Positions 1 through 10,674 of a stretch of DNA of 60,395 bases are shown here, piece after piece; position 1 is the first letter of the stretch; every line of letters begins with the position of its first letter. The notes under the pieces are model-generated. The model was given only the letters and a program-made list of their open reading frames with translations, ran no database searches and was not told the origin of the DNA. The translations under genes and the position numbers were made by a program. The stretch is from contig JAZUGL010000005.1 of the NCBI GenBank assembly GCA_045641165.1, forward strand, positions 1 through 60,395. Direction: 5' to 3'. This DNA comes from Hennigella sp045641165. GTDB taxonomy: Bacteria > Bacillota_I > Bacilli_A > Mycoplasmatales > Mycoplasmoidaceae.

Positions 1-2
1 CA

Positions 3-28
3 TAATACATGCTTTAATGCATGTATTA
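3..28 (-). terminator. Hairpin downstream of the choline-kinase-like gene
   Basis: The two 10-bp arms (3-12 and 19-28) are perfectly complementary around a 6-nt loop. The hairpin lies 21 bp beyond the stop codon of the last gene of the pst-operon block. A terminator is likely, but any following U-run would lie outside the window. Confidence 0.5.
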
Positions 29-49
29 CCTAGGTCGATTAATAAATAA

Positions 50-889
50 TTAGTTGTAGTAGATTTTTTCATGATGAACAACGTATCTATATGCCCTACA
101 AATTTGTTTCATTGTCTTTTTTCTATATCTTAAAATTCTTCTTGATGGTGGCATAGATTGAGCTCATAAGTGAGCAAATACTGAAGATAAGAAAATGAAA
201 TCAGATAATTTTTCTTTATCAAAGTTTTTAATGTATCCACTCATTTGAATTTTGTCAATGCTAACACCCGATTCTCTAATTCAGTTAGCAAAGTCTCAAT
301 ATGGACTAGCTAAACAACTTCATTCATAATCAATAATATGAATTTTTTGACCATCATAAACTATGTTTAATGGGTTGATATCACTATGAGTTAAAACAAG
401 TGGTTCATTTCTTCTTCTATCTAATAAACAAAGGTATTTTCTTTGATATTCAAATTTTAAATAAGGTAAATATTTGTTATAAGCGTCAAAGTTTATTGGT
501 TTTACTTTGTAACTTTTAGGTAATTTAACATTATGAAGTTTAGAAATTTGTTCAAATAATAAATCATTAAATCATTGACTTTTATATGTTTTCTTATTTG
601 GATTTTCTCCTTCAATTCATTTCTTAACTGCAATACCAGTTTTCTTGTCAAAATAAACAAAGTTATTGTCTTTTACTGCTTTTAAACAATAGTATTCACA
701 TTTACGATCAATTAAATCACCAGCTAAAGGAATTCTTACTTGATACTTTTCATCATGTTTAACACTAAAAAGAAAAGAATGGTTAGTATAACCAAGATGT
801 AATTCTTTTATAGCTTTAACTTTTTTTGCTTGTTTAGGAAAAACCTTGGCAAATGTTTGACAAGCAATATCATAAATAGAATTAGACAT
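50..889 (-). CDS. Choline/ethanolamine kinase-like phosphotransferase (LicA family)
   Basis: This is a 279-aa protein of the aminoglycoside phosphotransferase/choline kinase fold, which transfers phosphate from ATP to a small alcohol such as choline. The catalytic loop reads HSDINPLN (His near residue 168), followed by the metal-binding IDYEW and then a WDFANW segment, in the order expected of LicA. An in-frame TGA is read as Trp at 617-619. The ATG at 889 is preferred because a purine-rich GAGAAG lies just upstream and it overlaps the preceding stop by 8 bp. An ATG at 916 would add nine residues. It is the last gene of the long minus-strand pst block. In mollicutes such kinases may feed phosphocholine into lipids or surface glycans. 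The substrate cannot be read from sequence. Confidence 0.75.
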
Positions 890-2768
890 GTTCTTCTCTT
901 TGTTGTTTAACTTCATAGAATGTTTTAATTATATCTACAATGTGTTCTAATTCTGCCTCATTTAAATTGCAGATTTGAATTCTTTCCATATATTTAACAA
1001 TCTTAGCAAAAGATAAACAATCACTAATACCATGAAGTTGTATTCCTCTTTGATTATTAAAGATTCTCATGCTTTCAGCTTCTGTGCTTAATTGCATAAT
1101 GTATTTTCTTGTAGTATTTTTGAATATATCATCATGCATAACATCATGATTTGCTTGATAAGAATGCAATGCACAATAAATACCATATTTTTGACCATTA
1201 GTTAATAAAGCTCTAATAATATCATGATTAGAATATGAATCTCTTAGCAAGTTATTGAAGTTTGAAATAACTAATAAAATGCGTCTTAATTTGTGTGGAG
1301 TTGTAATGCTGTCATTGTATTCATCAATGGTAGATGAGTTGCTAGATGAAAACAATTCTTTTCTTCTATTTAATTCTGTTGCCAAAGCAACTAATTTATT
1401 GTTACATAAATTAATGTCATCATAGCTACTACCATCACAGTGAGGCAGTTTAATAAATTGTTTATAAGGAGCTTCAGCTCCTGGGTTTAATAAAACAAGT
1501 TCTAATTCACTTGGTTTGCAAACATAACACATTGATAAAGCAAGCAAAATAGTTAATGTAGATGAACCTGAGCCTCTTCTTCCAATGATAATAGCGGATG
1601 GGTCTGTTTCAAAATTATGAACAATTAGTTTACTTGTTTTATTTAAACCTGCAATTGCACAATAACGGTTTCTTCTGTCATAAAGCATTGAAGCTGACTT
1701 CAAAGATACTTTAGAAAAGTATGGGTTAGTATATTCAATACTAAATGTTAAACCAGTAATGTTAATGTTAAAGTGATCAATTCTTATGGTGCTAGATATT
1801 TTGCTTTGAATTTCTAAAACATATTTAAGATCTTTTCTTGATCTAGCAATAAAATAAATCTCAGAAAAAGTAGTATAAACACTTGCTTCTGCCGCCTCAG
1901 CCTTAATTCCTACATCTTTAAATAATTTAGCTAATTTAGTTTGTGCGGTTCTTGCTCTTTTGAAGTTTTCACTATAGTGACTTAAATCTGTATAAGGAAG
2001 TAATTCAAAAGGAATGTAGTCATTTTTAACTGCTGCTCTAATAATAGATCTTCTAGGAATTCTTTTAACTCTATTTTGGTTTTCTTTAACAAACTTTAAT
2101 TCATCAAAACCATCATATCTGAATGTTCCGCCTAATTTTTTAATCATTCAACCACGAATTTTAATTCCAGTTTTAGTTGATCTATAGTTGATATTGCATA
2201 TAGCAAATATACAAATAACTAGAATAATCAAACCAATAATAGACATTACTGCATAAGATAAGAATGTAAATAAAAAGGAAGTTAAAACAGCTAAAATACC
2301 ACCTGAAATAAAACCAGTATTAATGAAGTTTGTGTATTTTCATTCTAAGAAATAACTAACTCAATTACTATGATAGAACTTCATAGTGTCAACAAAATCA
2401 GGATTAATTTGTAAATATTTAATTAGATCATATATTCCAGAAATAATGCACGAGAGCGCAAATAAACCTAAAAGAAAAAAGGCCACAAACTTCTTTGTTC
2501 CAACAACCGCTTCAGTTGGTAAATGAAAGATAACTGATATTTCTACAAATATCATTACTATATAAAATACATATTTTGATTCACCTAAAATATATTCAAT
2601 TAATCCATCAGTGTAACTAGCAACAAATGGAACTCTAGCTAAACATAAAAATGTATAAAGAAGAAGAAAAATCTTTCATGTATAGCTTAAAGCAAGAGAT
2701 TTCTTTTCTTGCTTTTGCAATTCAAGAACTTTAGCTTCTTCTGCTACATTAATTTTTTGTGTATCCAT
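882..2768 (-). CDS. FtsK/SpoIIIE-like membrane protein with degenerate ATPase site
   Basis: This 628-aa protein has about four N-terminal membrane segments, a linker, and a C-terminal domain that follows the FtsK/SpoIIIE motor motif by motif: an LVLLNPG segment, ELNRRKELF, the strand after it, NGQKYGIYCALHSYQ, and HGISDCL in place of the usual LGxGDML. The catalytic residues are gone. Walker A reads GRRGSGSST (residues 396-404) with Ser402 where Lys belongs, and Walker B reads LLVISNF with Ser502-Asn503 where FtsK has Asp-Glu. The protein stops where the gamma (DNA-orienting) domain would begin. It therefore looks like a pseudo-ATPase, or a type VII secretion EssC-like relative. It lies 1 bp from the RNase J-like gene in the pst operon. 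The FtsK relationship is reasonably sure and the function is unknown. Confidence 0.7.
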
Positions 2769-2769
2769 A

Positions 2770-4509
2770 TTATTCTGCATCAACTATAGTATCAATAGCT
2801 TTATTGACATTATCAGTATAGATGATAGTTAATAATACAAGTGGTCTTTTTCCAAATTTCTTTTCGTATTGTTTAACAATTTGCTTTTTAAAGTAATCTT
2901 GTTGATCTCTAGTTAAATTCATTCCTGGTTTAAGTTTTTTAAGTTCTTCAACCATAACACTATTTAAATGAGCGTTAATTTCATTAACGATTGCTTGGTT
3001 TTTTTCATCAGCTTGGTTAATTACGCCAACAATGTTGTAATTGAAATGTTTAACGGTTTTGTTATTCTTATCAACCATTAAACTTGCAAGTACACAACCG
3101 CTATCAGCCATTTGTTCACATTCAAATAAACCAGATGCACCAACATCATATAAACCGGCTGAACCAACATATTGTTCAACTACTTTAATGTGTTTCTTTG
3201 TATTAACTAATTTATCTCCATCAAATTCAATAAATTGTCCATTTGATGTAATCAAAATGTTTTTAGGGTTTGTTGCAACACCTTTATTAAAGTTACGGTA
3301 TTTAACAAAATCCATATATAAACCATTAACTGGAATAACAAATTTTGGTTTTAAGATATTAATCAATAATTTGTGATCTTCTTGTGATTGAGATAATTGA
3401 ATTATGTCTTTTGGTAATTTAACTATCTTTGCAATATTTAGTCTATTAAGACTATCAAATAAGTTAGCTTCCAGTTTTTCAAAACCATTAACTGTTAACA
3501 TTGAATAAACAAATGTATCTGTTGGTTTAAATTCTAATCTATGGTCATCGCCCATAACAATCTTTTGTAGTTTAGTAAATAGACTTTGTCTATCGCCACT
3601 AACTACAATGATTCCTCTATCGATAGTATTAATTTGTGCTTCATTAATATAGATAAGATTAGGAAATGAAACAATTCTTGCTTGTTGCATATAACTAAAT
3701 GCTTTAGCAAGTGAACCTGAATAAATATAAAAAGGAATAGATTTAGCGTTTGCTAAATTTGCTAAATTAATTAATTTGTATACATCTTCTTCCTCTAAAC
3801 AGAAAATGCCTCTATGTGTCATATCTAGTAAAACATTTTCATAAAAACTTGATACTGAATATTTAGGAGAAGTAAATCCTGCATTGTTAATGTTTTTGCC
3901 TATGGCAACAATTAACAATACAACATAACCGTTTGTATATCTTTTAACTTCATCTATCAAATCGTGCATTGCATTATTAGCACTTGTTGGAATCATAAAT
4001 TGATCTACAAAGACAATAGATTGTCCATCAGCTTTAAACACAAAGCCTAAGCTTGTTGGCATGTATGATGCAGTTCTAAATCCTAATATTTCTGCTCTAC
4101 CACATCTAAATGGTTTAAGTGGTTCAACAGCAATTACACTTGTTTTAGGTTTAAAGTTTTGGTTTTGATTATTTCTAAAACGGCCTGCTGCTCATTCTAA
4201 GTTATTATTAATAATAACTTGTCCTAAATTAGATGTAAAGATTGGAACATTAGGTAGTTGTTTAGTTAAAAATTCCAAACCACCAAATGCGTTATAGCTT
4301 GGAGTGGGAATAAATATTCCTCTAATCCTATCTTTATTATCAATAAGAAAACTGTAGTCAGCAATAATCTTCTTAATACCTAATGTTACGGCTGATGGGC
4401 AATGAATACCACAACCTAAAACATAGATATCTCCGTCAATTATTAAAGCTGAACACAATTTGTCTTTTTCGTCTTGTCCACCAAGACTTACAAATTCTAT
4501 TTTTGCCAT
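2770..4509 (-). CDS. RNase J-like protein lacking catalytic histidines
   Basis: This 579-aa protein has the length and segment order of RNase J (metallo-beta-lactamase, beta-CASP and C-terminal domains), including an RGIIVVSGDRQS segment and a PKFVIPVNG segment. The metal ligands are missing. Where RNase J has THGHEDH, this protein has TPSYNAF (residues 69-75). The usual N-H-S before the beta-CASP insertion is TASYMPTS. The HxSGH region reads LSQSQED, and PVHGE is PVNGL. It should not act as a metal-dependent nuclease. RNase J occurs as J1/J2 pairs in Firmicutes, and J2-like partners can be weakly active, so a structural partner of an active RNase J elsewhere in the genome is plausible. Its ATG overlaps the phoU stop as TAATG. 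In-frame TGA (Trp) follows residue 105. Confidence 0.75.
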
Positions 4510-5213
4510 TATTTTTTTCCTATATCGAGTTTTCTAGTTTCTTTTGCGAAATAAAAGTTAGCTTCGCTAATATAAACAAAGTTTTCAGTAATATTAACAG
4601 CTCTATCAACACTTCTTTCGATATATTTAAGGGCAGTAAATGCTCCTAAAACATCATCAAGATTTTTAGCTTTAAAAATTATTTTTCCTAATTCTTTAAA
4701 GATCAAGCGATATTTTTCACTAAATTCCATTTGTAGTGGAACTAACTTTTTAGTGTAATACTGTTTACTTTGTTTATTACCGCTAACTAGATTATTATAC
4801 ACGTCTTCTAAAATAACTAGTGCTTCTTTTAGTGTTAATTCCAAAATATTTCATATTTTTTCATTAACCCTTTTAGCACGATAAGCATATCTGGCTACGT
4901 TAACAACATAGTCACCAACTCTTTCAAGATCTTTGATTGATCTGATAGTTGCAATAATAAATCTTAAGTGTTGAGCACGGGGTATTTCTTTAGAAATAAT
5001 CCAGCTTGCTTCATCAAGAATTTTAGCTTCTCACTTATTGTTTTGTCTTTCAAAAATAACTAAATCATTAAATTGTCTAGTAGTGATCTTTTTCTTTTTA
5101 TTTAATAAAATTAAAAGTTTATTTTCAGTCTTTAAAACGTGAGCGAAAAAGTCTATAAGCATTTGCTTTAGATTAATTTCCGAATTCTTTAACGTTTCAA
5201 AGTTAATCGGCAT
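4509..5213 (-). CDS. phoU: Phosphate transport regulator PhoU
   Basis: This 234-aa helical protein is of normal PhoU length. It shows two PhoU repeats, each with an acidic metal-binding signature: RSIKDLERVGDYVVN in the first half and ERSVDRAVNITE in the second. In other bacteria PhoU restrains Pst uptake and sits at the cytoplasmic face of the transporter. No PhoR/PhoB two-component genes are visible nearby, so here it probably acts on the transporter itself. It is cotranscribed behind pstB and the PQ-loop gene, and its stop overlaps the RNase J-like start. One in-frame TGA (Trp) lies after residue 60. Confidence 0.9.
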
Positions 5214-5216
5214 TCT

Positions 5217-5660
5217 TTATAGTTCGCCTTCAGATTTTTTAAGCATTTTAGCTTCTTTTTCTTCAGCGTTAATTTGATTGAAGTTATCAGCTAATTGCTT
5301 TTCAGTAATGCCTCTTCTTTTAGCTCAAATCTTGTTTCTTATCTTAATAACTAAGATAGTTGTTGCAATTACGCAAGCAATGAAGTTAGCTAAGAATAGT
5401 GGTAAACCACCAGATAGTCTGCTTGATAAATCATCGCTAAAATTAGTCAAGATACCAATACCATTTAATGCAAACAAGAAGTTGCCTGTGCATAGAATTA
5501 TGTACATTGGTATAGATACACCAGATGTATCTTTGTGTTTCAAGATACTAATTAATTGTGGTAGTGTAAATACAGCGATCATTATTGCTGCAATAATACC
5601 AACATAAAAGTATCATTTTGGGTTTGCTCCATTAGCTACGCTATTTAATAATAAATTCAT
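5217..5660 (-). CDS. PQ-loop membrane transporter (SemiSWEET/MtN3-like)
   Basis: This 147-aa membrane protein has three to four hydrophobic segments. The motif FTLPQL followed by the THK-like segment DTSGVSIPMYI is the PQ-loop signature of SemiSWEET/MtN3 proteins, which move sugars or amino acids as dimers of triple-helix bundles. A charged cytoplasmic tail follows. It sits between pstB (gap 12 bp) and phoU (gap 3 bp) and is certainly in the same transcript. This is not a usual component of a phosphate operon. The substrate is unknown. Confidence 0.75.
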
Positions 5661-5672
5661 CTTTTTTTCTCC

Positions 5673-6584
5673 TTATCTTCCTAAGATATAATCTTTTGTT
5701 TTTTTCTCTTTTGGATTTGTGAAGATTTGTTTAGTTGTTCCTTCTTCACAAATACGACCATTAACAAAGAAAATGGTGTTGTCACTCACTCTTTGTGCTT
5801 GGTTCATAGAGTGTGTTACTATAACTATAGTATACTTCTCTTTTAAGTGTAATATCAAGTTCTCAATAAATGTTGTGGCAATAGGGTCTAGGCCTCCTGT
5901 GGGTTGATCCATCAAAAGTATCTCTGGTTTTAGGGCTATTGCTCTAGCAATACATAGGCGTTGTTGTTGACCACCAGATAGGCTTGTTCCATAGTCAGAA
6001 AGCTTATCTTTTACTTCGTCTCAAAGGTCAGCATCATCTAAAGATTGCTTAACAATTGCATCTAATGTTTTCTTATCTGTAATACCATGACTTCTTGGAC
6101 CATATGCCACATTATCATAAATACTCATTGGGAATGGACTTGGTTTTTGAAAGATCATTCCAATTCTTGTAGTTAATTCAACATGTGGTATAGCAGAGCT
6201 ATACAAATTTAAACCACCATTAAAATAGATGTGTCCAGATGTTCTGGCGTTGTAATTCATTCTGTTTAAACTTTCAATGAATACAGTTTTACCCGAACCG
6301 TTTGTTCCAATTAATGCAGTAACTTTATTCTTTTCAATGTTTACATTGATGTTATGCAAAACTTGTTTTTTACCAAATCATAAATTTCAGTTAACAACTT
6401 CAAAAGCATGCTTGTTGTTAAAACCTTTGTGTTTGTGTAACACTTTACTATTCTTATGTTGTTTAACATAAAGCTTTTCAGCTTTATTTAGTTTAGCTCT
6501 TAAAGATGCCTTCTTATATCAAGGGGCATTTAAGTATGCATTTACTTTTGCTTTTGAAATTGTTTGATTCATATTCTTTTTCAT
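5673..6584 (-). CDS. pstB: Phosphate ABC transporter ATP-binding protein PstB
   Basis: This 303-aa ABC ATPase powers phosphate import through PstCA. Walker A is GTNGSGKT (from residue 93), the Q-loop lies in IGMIFQKPSPFPMS, the signature is LSGGQQQR and the switch His is in VTHS. The QKPxPFPMSIxDNV stretch is typical of PstB. Walker B reads LLMDQPTGGLD, so the catalytic Glu is replaced by Gln227 (codon CAA instead of GAA). The first 70 or so residues are a basic extension absent from ordinary PstB (about 250-260 aa). The start at 6584 has AAGG eight bases upstream. Two in-frame TGA codons encode Trp. Family assignment is firm, but normal ATP hydrolysis is uncertain. Confidence 0.9.
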
Positions 6585-6589
6585 AATTA

Positions 6590-8623
6590 TTACCTTAAAT
6601 TCATGTTGTAAAACATTTTTGCTTTAGCAAATAGTTTCTTTGCTTGATCTATTTTTCTTGTTTTGAAATTAGGTTTATTCTCCTTTAAGTTATACTTCAA
6701 AGCATCTTGTCTTCTTCTACCTTCAAAATGTTTAGGGATTAGAACATCTACTACAAGTAGAATGATTAGAACCAATATCAAGATTAAGAAGGCACATTCA
6801 TACATGATGTTGTTTGCTTTAACAATATCACCAGCACTAACTTGAGCATAAATTCTTGTTGTTAGTGTTTGACCAGCAGATAATAAACTAATTTTGCTAC
6901 CACTATTTAGACCTGCGGTTAAATATAGTGGTGCTGTTTCAGCTAAAACTCTACCAATAGAAATAACTACGGATGAGAAAATGTGTTGTAATGTTTTAGG
7001 TAAAACAATTTTTCTAACTGTATCTCATTTGCCTACACCTAAAGCATAACTTGCTTGTCTTACTTCATTTGGCACAGTTTGCAATGCTTGCAAAATAGAT
7101 CTTGTAAAAGTTGGTAAGATAACAAATACTAAAGTAAAGGCAGCAGCTAATACAGATTTTCCTGTGGTTCCTGAAGAACTCATACCTAGTATTTGCAAGA
7201 AGAATACCATACCAAACATACCATAGATGATTGTTGGTGTTGCACTAAATGAGTCAACAAAGAACATGAATCCTTTTTTGAATTTGCCTTCTTTACAGAA
7301 TTCATTTAAGAATATAGCTGATGCTAAAGCAATAACAAAACCTATACCAACAGAAATTATTATTACTAATAATGTGTTAACAAATGCTTGTCCAGTTGTA
7401 TCTGCACCAAATTGGAAAATAGTACAGCTTGGTGCCATGCAACCAAAGATACCATTTATAACAATGTTTAAAACCATTGTTAGAATGAAAGCCATTATTA
7501 AAATGAAACAGAATCATTCTCAGAATAATTTTCAACCATCATAAAATCTTGAGCTTGTTACTTCTTTAGAAGATCTTTGTTGGAAATAAATTGAAAGGTT
7601 GTTGTTAATGTTTGTTGCATCAACCTTAACAACATTTTTGTTAACCATCTTATTTCATAACTTCTTAATTTGTCTTGGAATGAAAGCAACTACAGTAATA
7701 AAGCCTTGTGCTAAAGGATTTCTTTTTGTTGAGTTTTTATCTCTAAATGCAGCTTTAACTATAGCATTTAGTAATAAGATTACTATCATCAAGAATAAAC
7801 CATAAACAAATAGTAAACCTTTAACTCCTGCAGTTAATGTTTCAGCAAACATGTTTGATGCAATCAAACCACCCAATGTTTTTAAATAGCTTGTTCAAAC
7901 AGCACCAAAGCCTTGGCTAAATACATAGTTAAAGTTTTGACTTTGTAAGATCATAGATGTAGCCATAGTTTCACCTAAGGCTCTTGAAATACCAGCAATT
8001 AAAGAGATAACTACTTTGCCTCTAATTTGTTTTTTATAAACTTTATAAATAGCTTTTGTTCTGGTATTACCTAAAACAATTGGGCTAGTTATAAAACTAG
8101 GTTCAACAGAATCCAAAGCAGATAAGTTTAAACTTACAACTGTTGGCATAATCATAAAACCAAGCATGAAACCGGTTGAAATTAAGTTGTATTGGGTTGG
8201 TGTTCTAAAGATAAATTGAATAACTGGAGCTAAAACACTTAAAGTGAAGACACCAAAAACAACTGATGGCATATCTGCCAAGATTTCAACAATCATTCTG
8301 ACATATCTTTGTGCTTTCGGATTAACTCTAAACTTAATGAATGTTGCTGTCTTAATTCCAACAGGACCACCAATTAGCAAAGCTAAACCTGCAACCATTA
8401 AGGTTATACAAAGTGGCATCCATGCAGAAGCTTTAAGTGAATCAAGATCATAAGTTAAGGTTCCAAAGATGTTCATGAAACCAAAGGTTTGTCATCCAGG
8501 AATAGAACCATAAATGATAAAACCAATAACACCAGCAAATAAGACAATGAATAAACCAAGGAAGCAACCGGTTGTTGCTTTAGCAATTCTATCTTTTCTG
8601 TTACTATTTACCTTTACCTTCAT
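6590..8623 (-). CDS. pstA: Fused phosphate permease PstC-PstA
   Basis: At 677 aa this carries two complete ABC permease halves in one chain. The N-terminal PstC-like half contains the EAA-type loop ISRALGETMATSMI, and the C-terminal PstA-like half contains SFSATPTIIYGMFG and the loop GRVLAETAPLYLTAG. Each half has about six membrane segments, joined by a cytoplasmic linker near residues 310-350. A single fused PstA gene is also annotated in mycoplasmas of the pneumoniae group, so the fusion is expected for this lineage. The start is 1 bp after the pstS stop, and four in-frame TGA codons are read as Trp. Its partners are pstS upstream and pstB downstream (gap 5 bp). Confidence 0.9.
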
Positions 8624-8624
8624 A

Positions 8625-9821
8625 TTAACTTAGTAACATCCTTGCACCATATATTTGGTCACTTTGTTCTTGTTCCAAGACGATGTCAGAAACATCAAAG
8701 CTGCCTTCTTTTAACATCGTAGCAAATTGATCATCTCTTAATGGAGCCATATCATGGCTATTAACAAAAGTTTTATACTTATCTGACAATGAAGCACCAT
8801 CACGATAGAAAATTCATTCAATAAAATCGTGTGCTAATTTATTTGATAAATCAAAAGACGAATTAATTGGTCTAATTCAGTTGTAACCATTTCAAAAATT
8901 ATTGTGTTCGTATGGAATGTTTTTATATTTGGCAATTTTATAACCAGCATCATTTATTAATTTCATGTTGCTTTCATTTAAAAATGAAGTGGTAACATAC
9001 ATCATTTGGCATGGAAAATTATTTGATGCAAACATTTTATATGATTGAGCATTAGACTCTTCAGTCTCATAGTAATTTCTGTCATGACCATATTGCCCAC
9101 CAGCAAAAGCCAAAGTTTGTTTTTCTGTTTTGTGATCATTTAAATTGCTAAGTTCGCTAAAAGCGATGCATGAACCGGCAGACCTATCACCGCCAGATTT
9201 AACGTAAGGAATAATAGAACTGTCTTTACATTTTTGTATATCAGCACCAGTCATGTGGCTTTTTGCTGTATCAGTTAGAAAAGCATCATATGATGCATAT
9301 TTTTCTTCATCTCATTCTTCTCATTCGGGGTGATAATTTGGGTCAAGTTCGTTATAACCAGAAAAGACAGCATAAAGATAATCGATGTTACTTTCGTTAA
9401 TTGATATGTCAAAGTTTTCTTGTGCTTCTTGGCTTAAACCATCAGGCATCTTATAAATAAGAGCTATGCTTTCCCAAGCAAGAGTGACAGTTTTCATATT
9501 TGTCCATCTGTCATCAACGTGCAATAGAGTATTTACAAAGTAATATGGATTAGAAGTGCTGTTACCAATATCAATTAATTTGTTAGCAACATTACCAATA
9601 CCAGTGGCTGCGCCACCGCTTTCAGCGTTTATCTCAATTTGGTTATGTTCTTTAGTATATTCTTTACCAAAACCATAAACAAGACCTCTAGCTCCAGTTG
9701 ATCCTGCAGCAGCTATAAATGTAGTATGGTTTCAATTGACTGATAGTCCGACTACTAGTCCAACAGGAACTAGGCACGCGCATCCAATTAATATTGGTTT
9801 TAATGCTTTCGGTCTACCCAT
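8625..9821 (-). CDS. pstS: Phosphate-binding protein PstS (surface-anchored)
   Basis: This 398-aa binding protein is first in the pst operon. The N-terminus is one hydrophobic segment after a short basic stretch, with Cys14 and Cys16 in ILIGCAC, so it may be a lipoprotein or a signal-anchored protein. Phosphate-binding loops are recognisable: AAGSTGARG, SGGAATGIG, DIGNSTSN and later GGDRSAGS, matching the order of PstS loops. In a cell with no periplasm it must be tethered to the outer membrane face. Transcription probably starts at a TATAAT box at 9853-9858, directly followed by a long inverted repeat. Several TGA codons are Trp. Confidence 0.85.
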
Positions 9822-9825
9822 AATT

Positions 9826-9851
9826 TATGTAAATTATAAATAATTTACATA
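9826..9851. promoter_or_regulatory. Inverted repeat (putative operator) upstream of pstS
   Basis: Two perfect 12-bp arms (9826-9837 and 9840-9851) are separated by 2 bp. The element lies between the pstS -10 box and its start codon, where a repressor would block transcription. It lacks a U-run in either direction, so it is less likely to be the nadE terminator, though that cannot be excluded. Confidence 0.5.
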
Positions 9852-9852
9852 T

Positions 9853-9879
9853 ATTATAGTGTATTTGCAAAAAAATCAA
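9853..9879 (-). promoter_or_regulatory. Putative sigma-A promoter of the pst operon
   Basis: On the minus strand a perfect TATAAT lies at 9858-9853. TTGATT at 9879-9874 could serve as the -35 box with a 15-bp spacer, slightly short. The -10 box abuts the inverted repeat at 9826-9851. Confidence 0.5.
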
Positions 9880-9881
9880 GA

Positions 9882-10673
9882 TTATTTGAGATTCCTAAAA
9901 GACATGAACTTTTTAGGTCTAACAGGGGCATTTAATTTGTGTTTGTTTCTAACAAACCTACCGTTAATTTTGCCTTCTTGAATTGGATCAATTACAGCAT
10001 AAGAAAGATAGTGGTCAATTTCATTGTATGAAATTCCCATATCTTTTTCATCTGTTTGGTCTTTTTTTAAACCCGCAGATGGTGCTTTATTAATAATCTT
10101 TTTAGGAACATCAAAGTAATCTGCTAAGTATCTAACTTGTGCTTTATTTAGCCAAGATAGCAAAGCTATATCACATGCACTATCACCAAATTTTGTGTAA
10201 TAGCCAACAAGTCTTTCTGCTGCATTTGTTGTTCCGCAAACAAGCAAACCATATTTGCTAGCTAATGCATATAATGCATTTGCTCTTAACCTTGATTTTA
10301 AATTTTGCTTTGCAATTTCATTTCTTTCAATATTGCATTTTTGTACTAATGAAAGATATTCGTTTGTTAAGTCAATATATTGAAGTTCAAATTTAAATTT
10401 TTTAGCTAATGCTTTAGCATCTGACACATCACTAATAGAAGATTCAATGTCTATAAACACACCCAAAAGTTTTGTGTCTTTACACATTGATAAAATGGAT
10501 GCAGCTAAAGCTGAATCTATACCACCAGATATACCTAGAACATAACCAAAACTATCAGTTTTCTTAACAAAACTTTCAGCTCATTTAGCTAAATACAAAC
10601 CGTACTTTTCTAACTTTTTAGGTTTGTTTTGATTCTTAGCTATAGCTTGTTTTCAAGAACTTCTATTTTCCAT
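9882..10673 (-). CDS. nadE: NH3-dependent NAD+ synthetase
   Basis: This 263-aa N-type ATP pyrophosphatase makes NAD+ from deamido-NAD, ammonia and ATP. The PP-loop reads GISGGIDSA near residue 46. The family segments VCGTTNAAE, YTKFGDSACDI and the Lys-rich KKDQTDEKDMGISY loop are all present. The length matches stand-alone NadE with no glutaminase domain. It starts 1 bp after the obg stop and is probably cotranscribed with obg. Together with nadD at 56.5 kb it supports salvage of a pyridine precursor. Confidence 0.92.
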
Positions 10674-10674
10674 A

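Noticed and set aside
3041..3376. Plus-strand reading frame of 111 codons inside the RNase J-like gene
   Set aside because: It is a shadow of a long, well-supported minus-strand gene and shows no recognisable motif.
2361..9524. Apparent gene breakage in many genes of the pst block
   Set aside because: All interruptions are TGA, many at Trp positions in the families. Read as Trp the genes are whole, so they are not pseudogenes.
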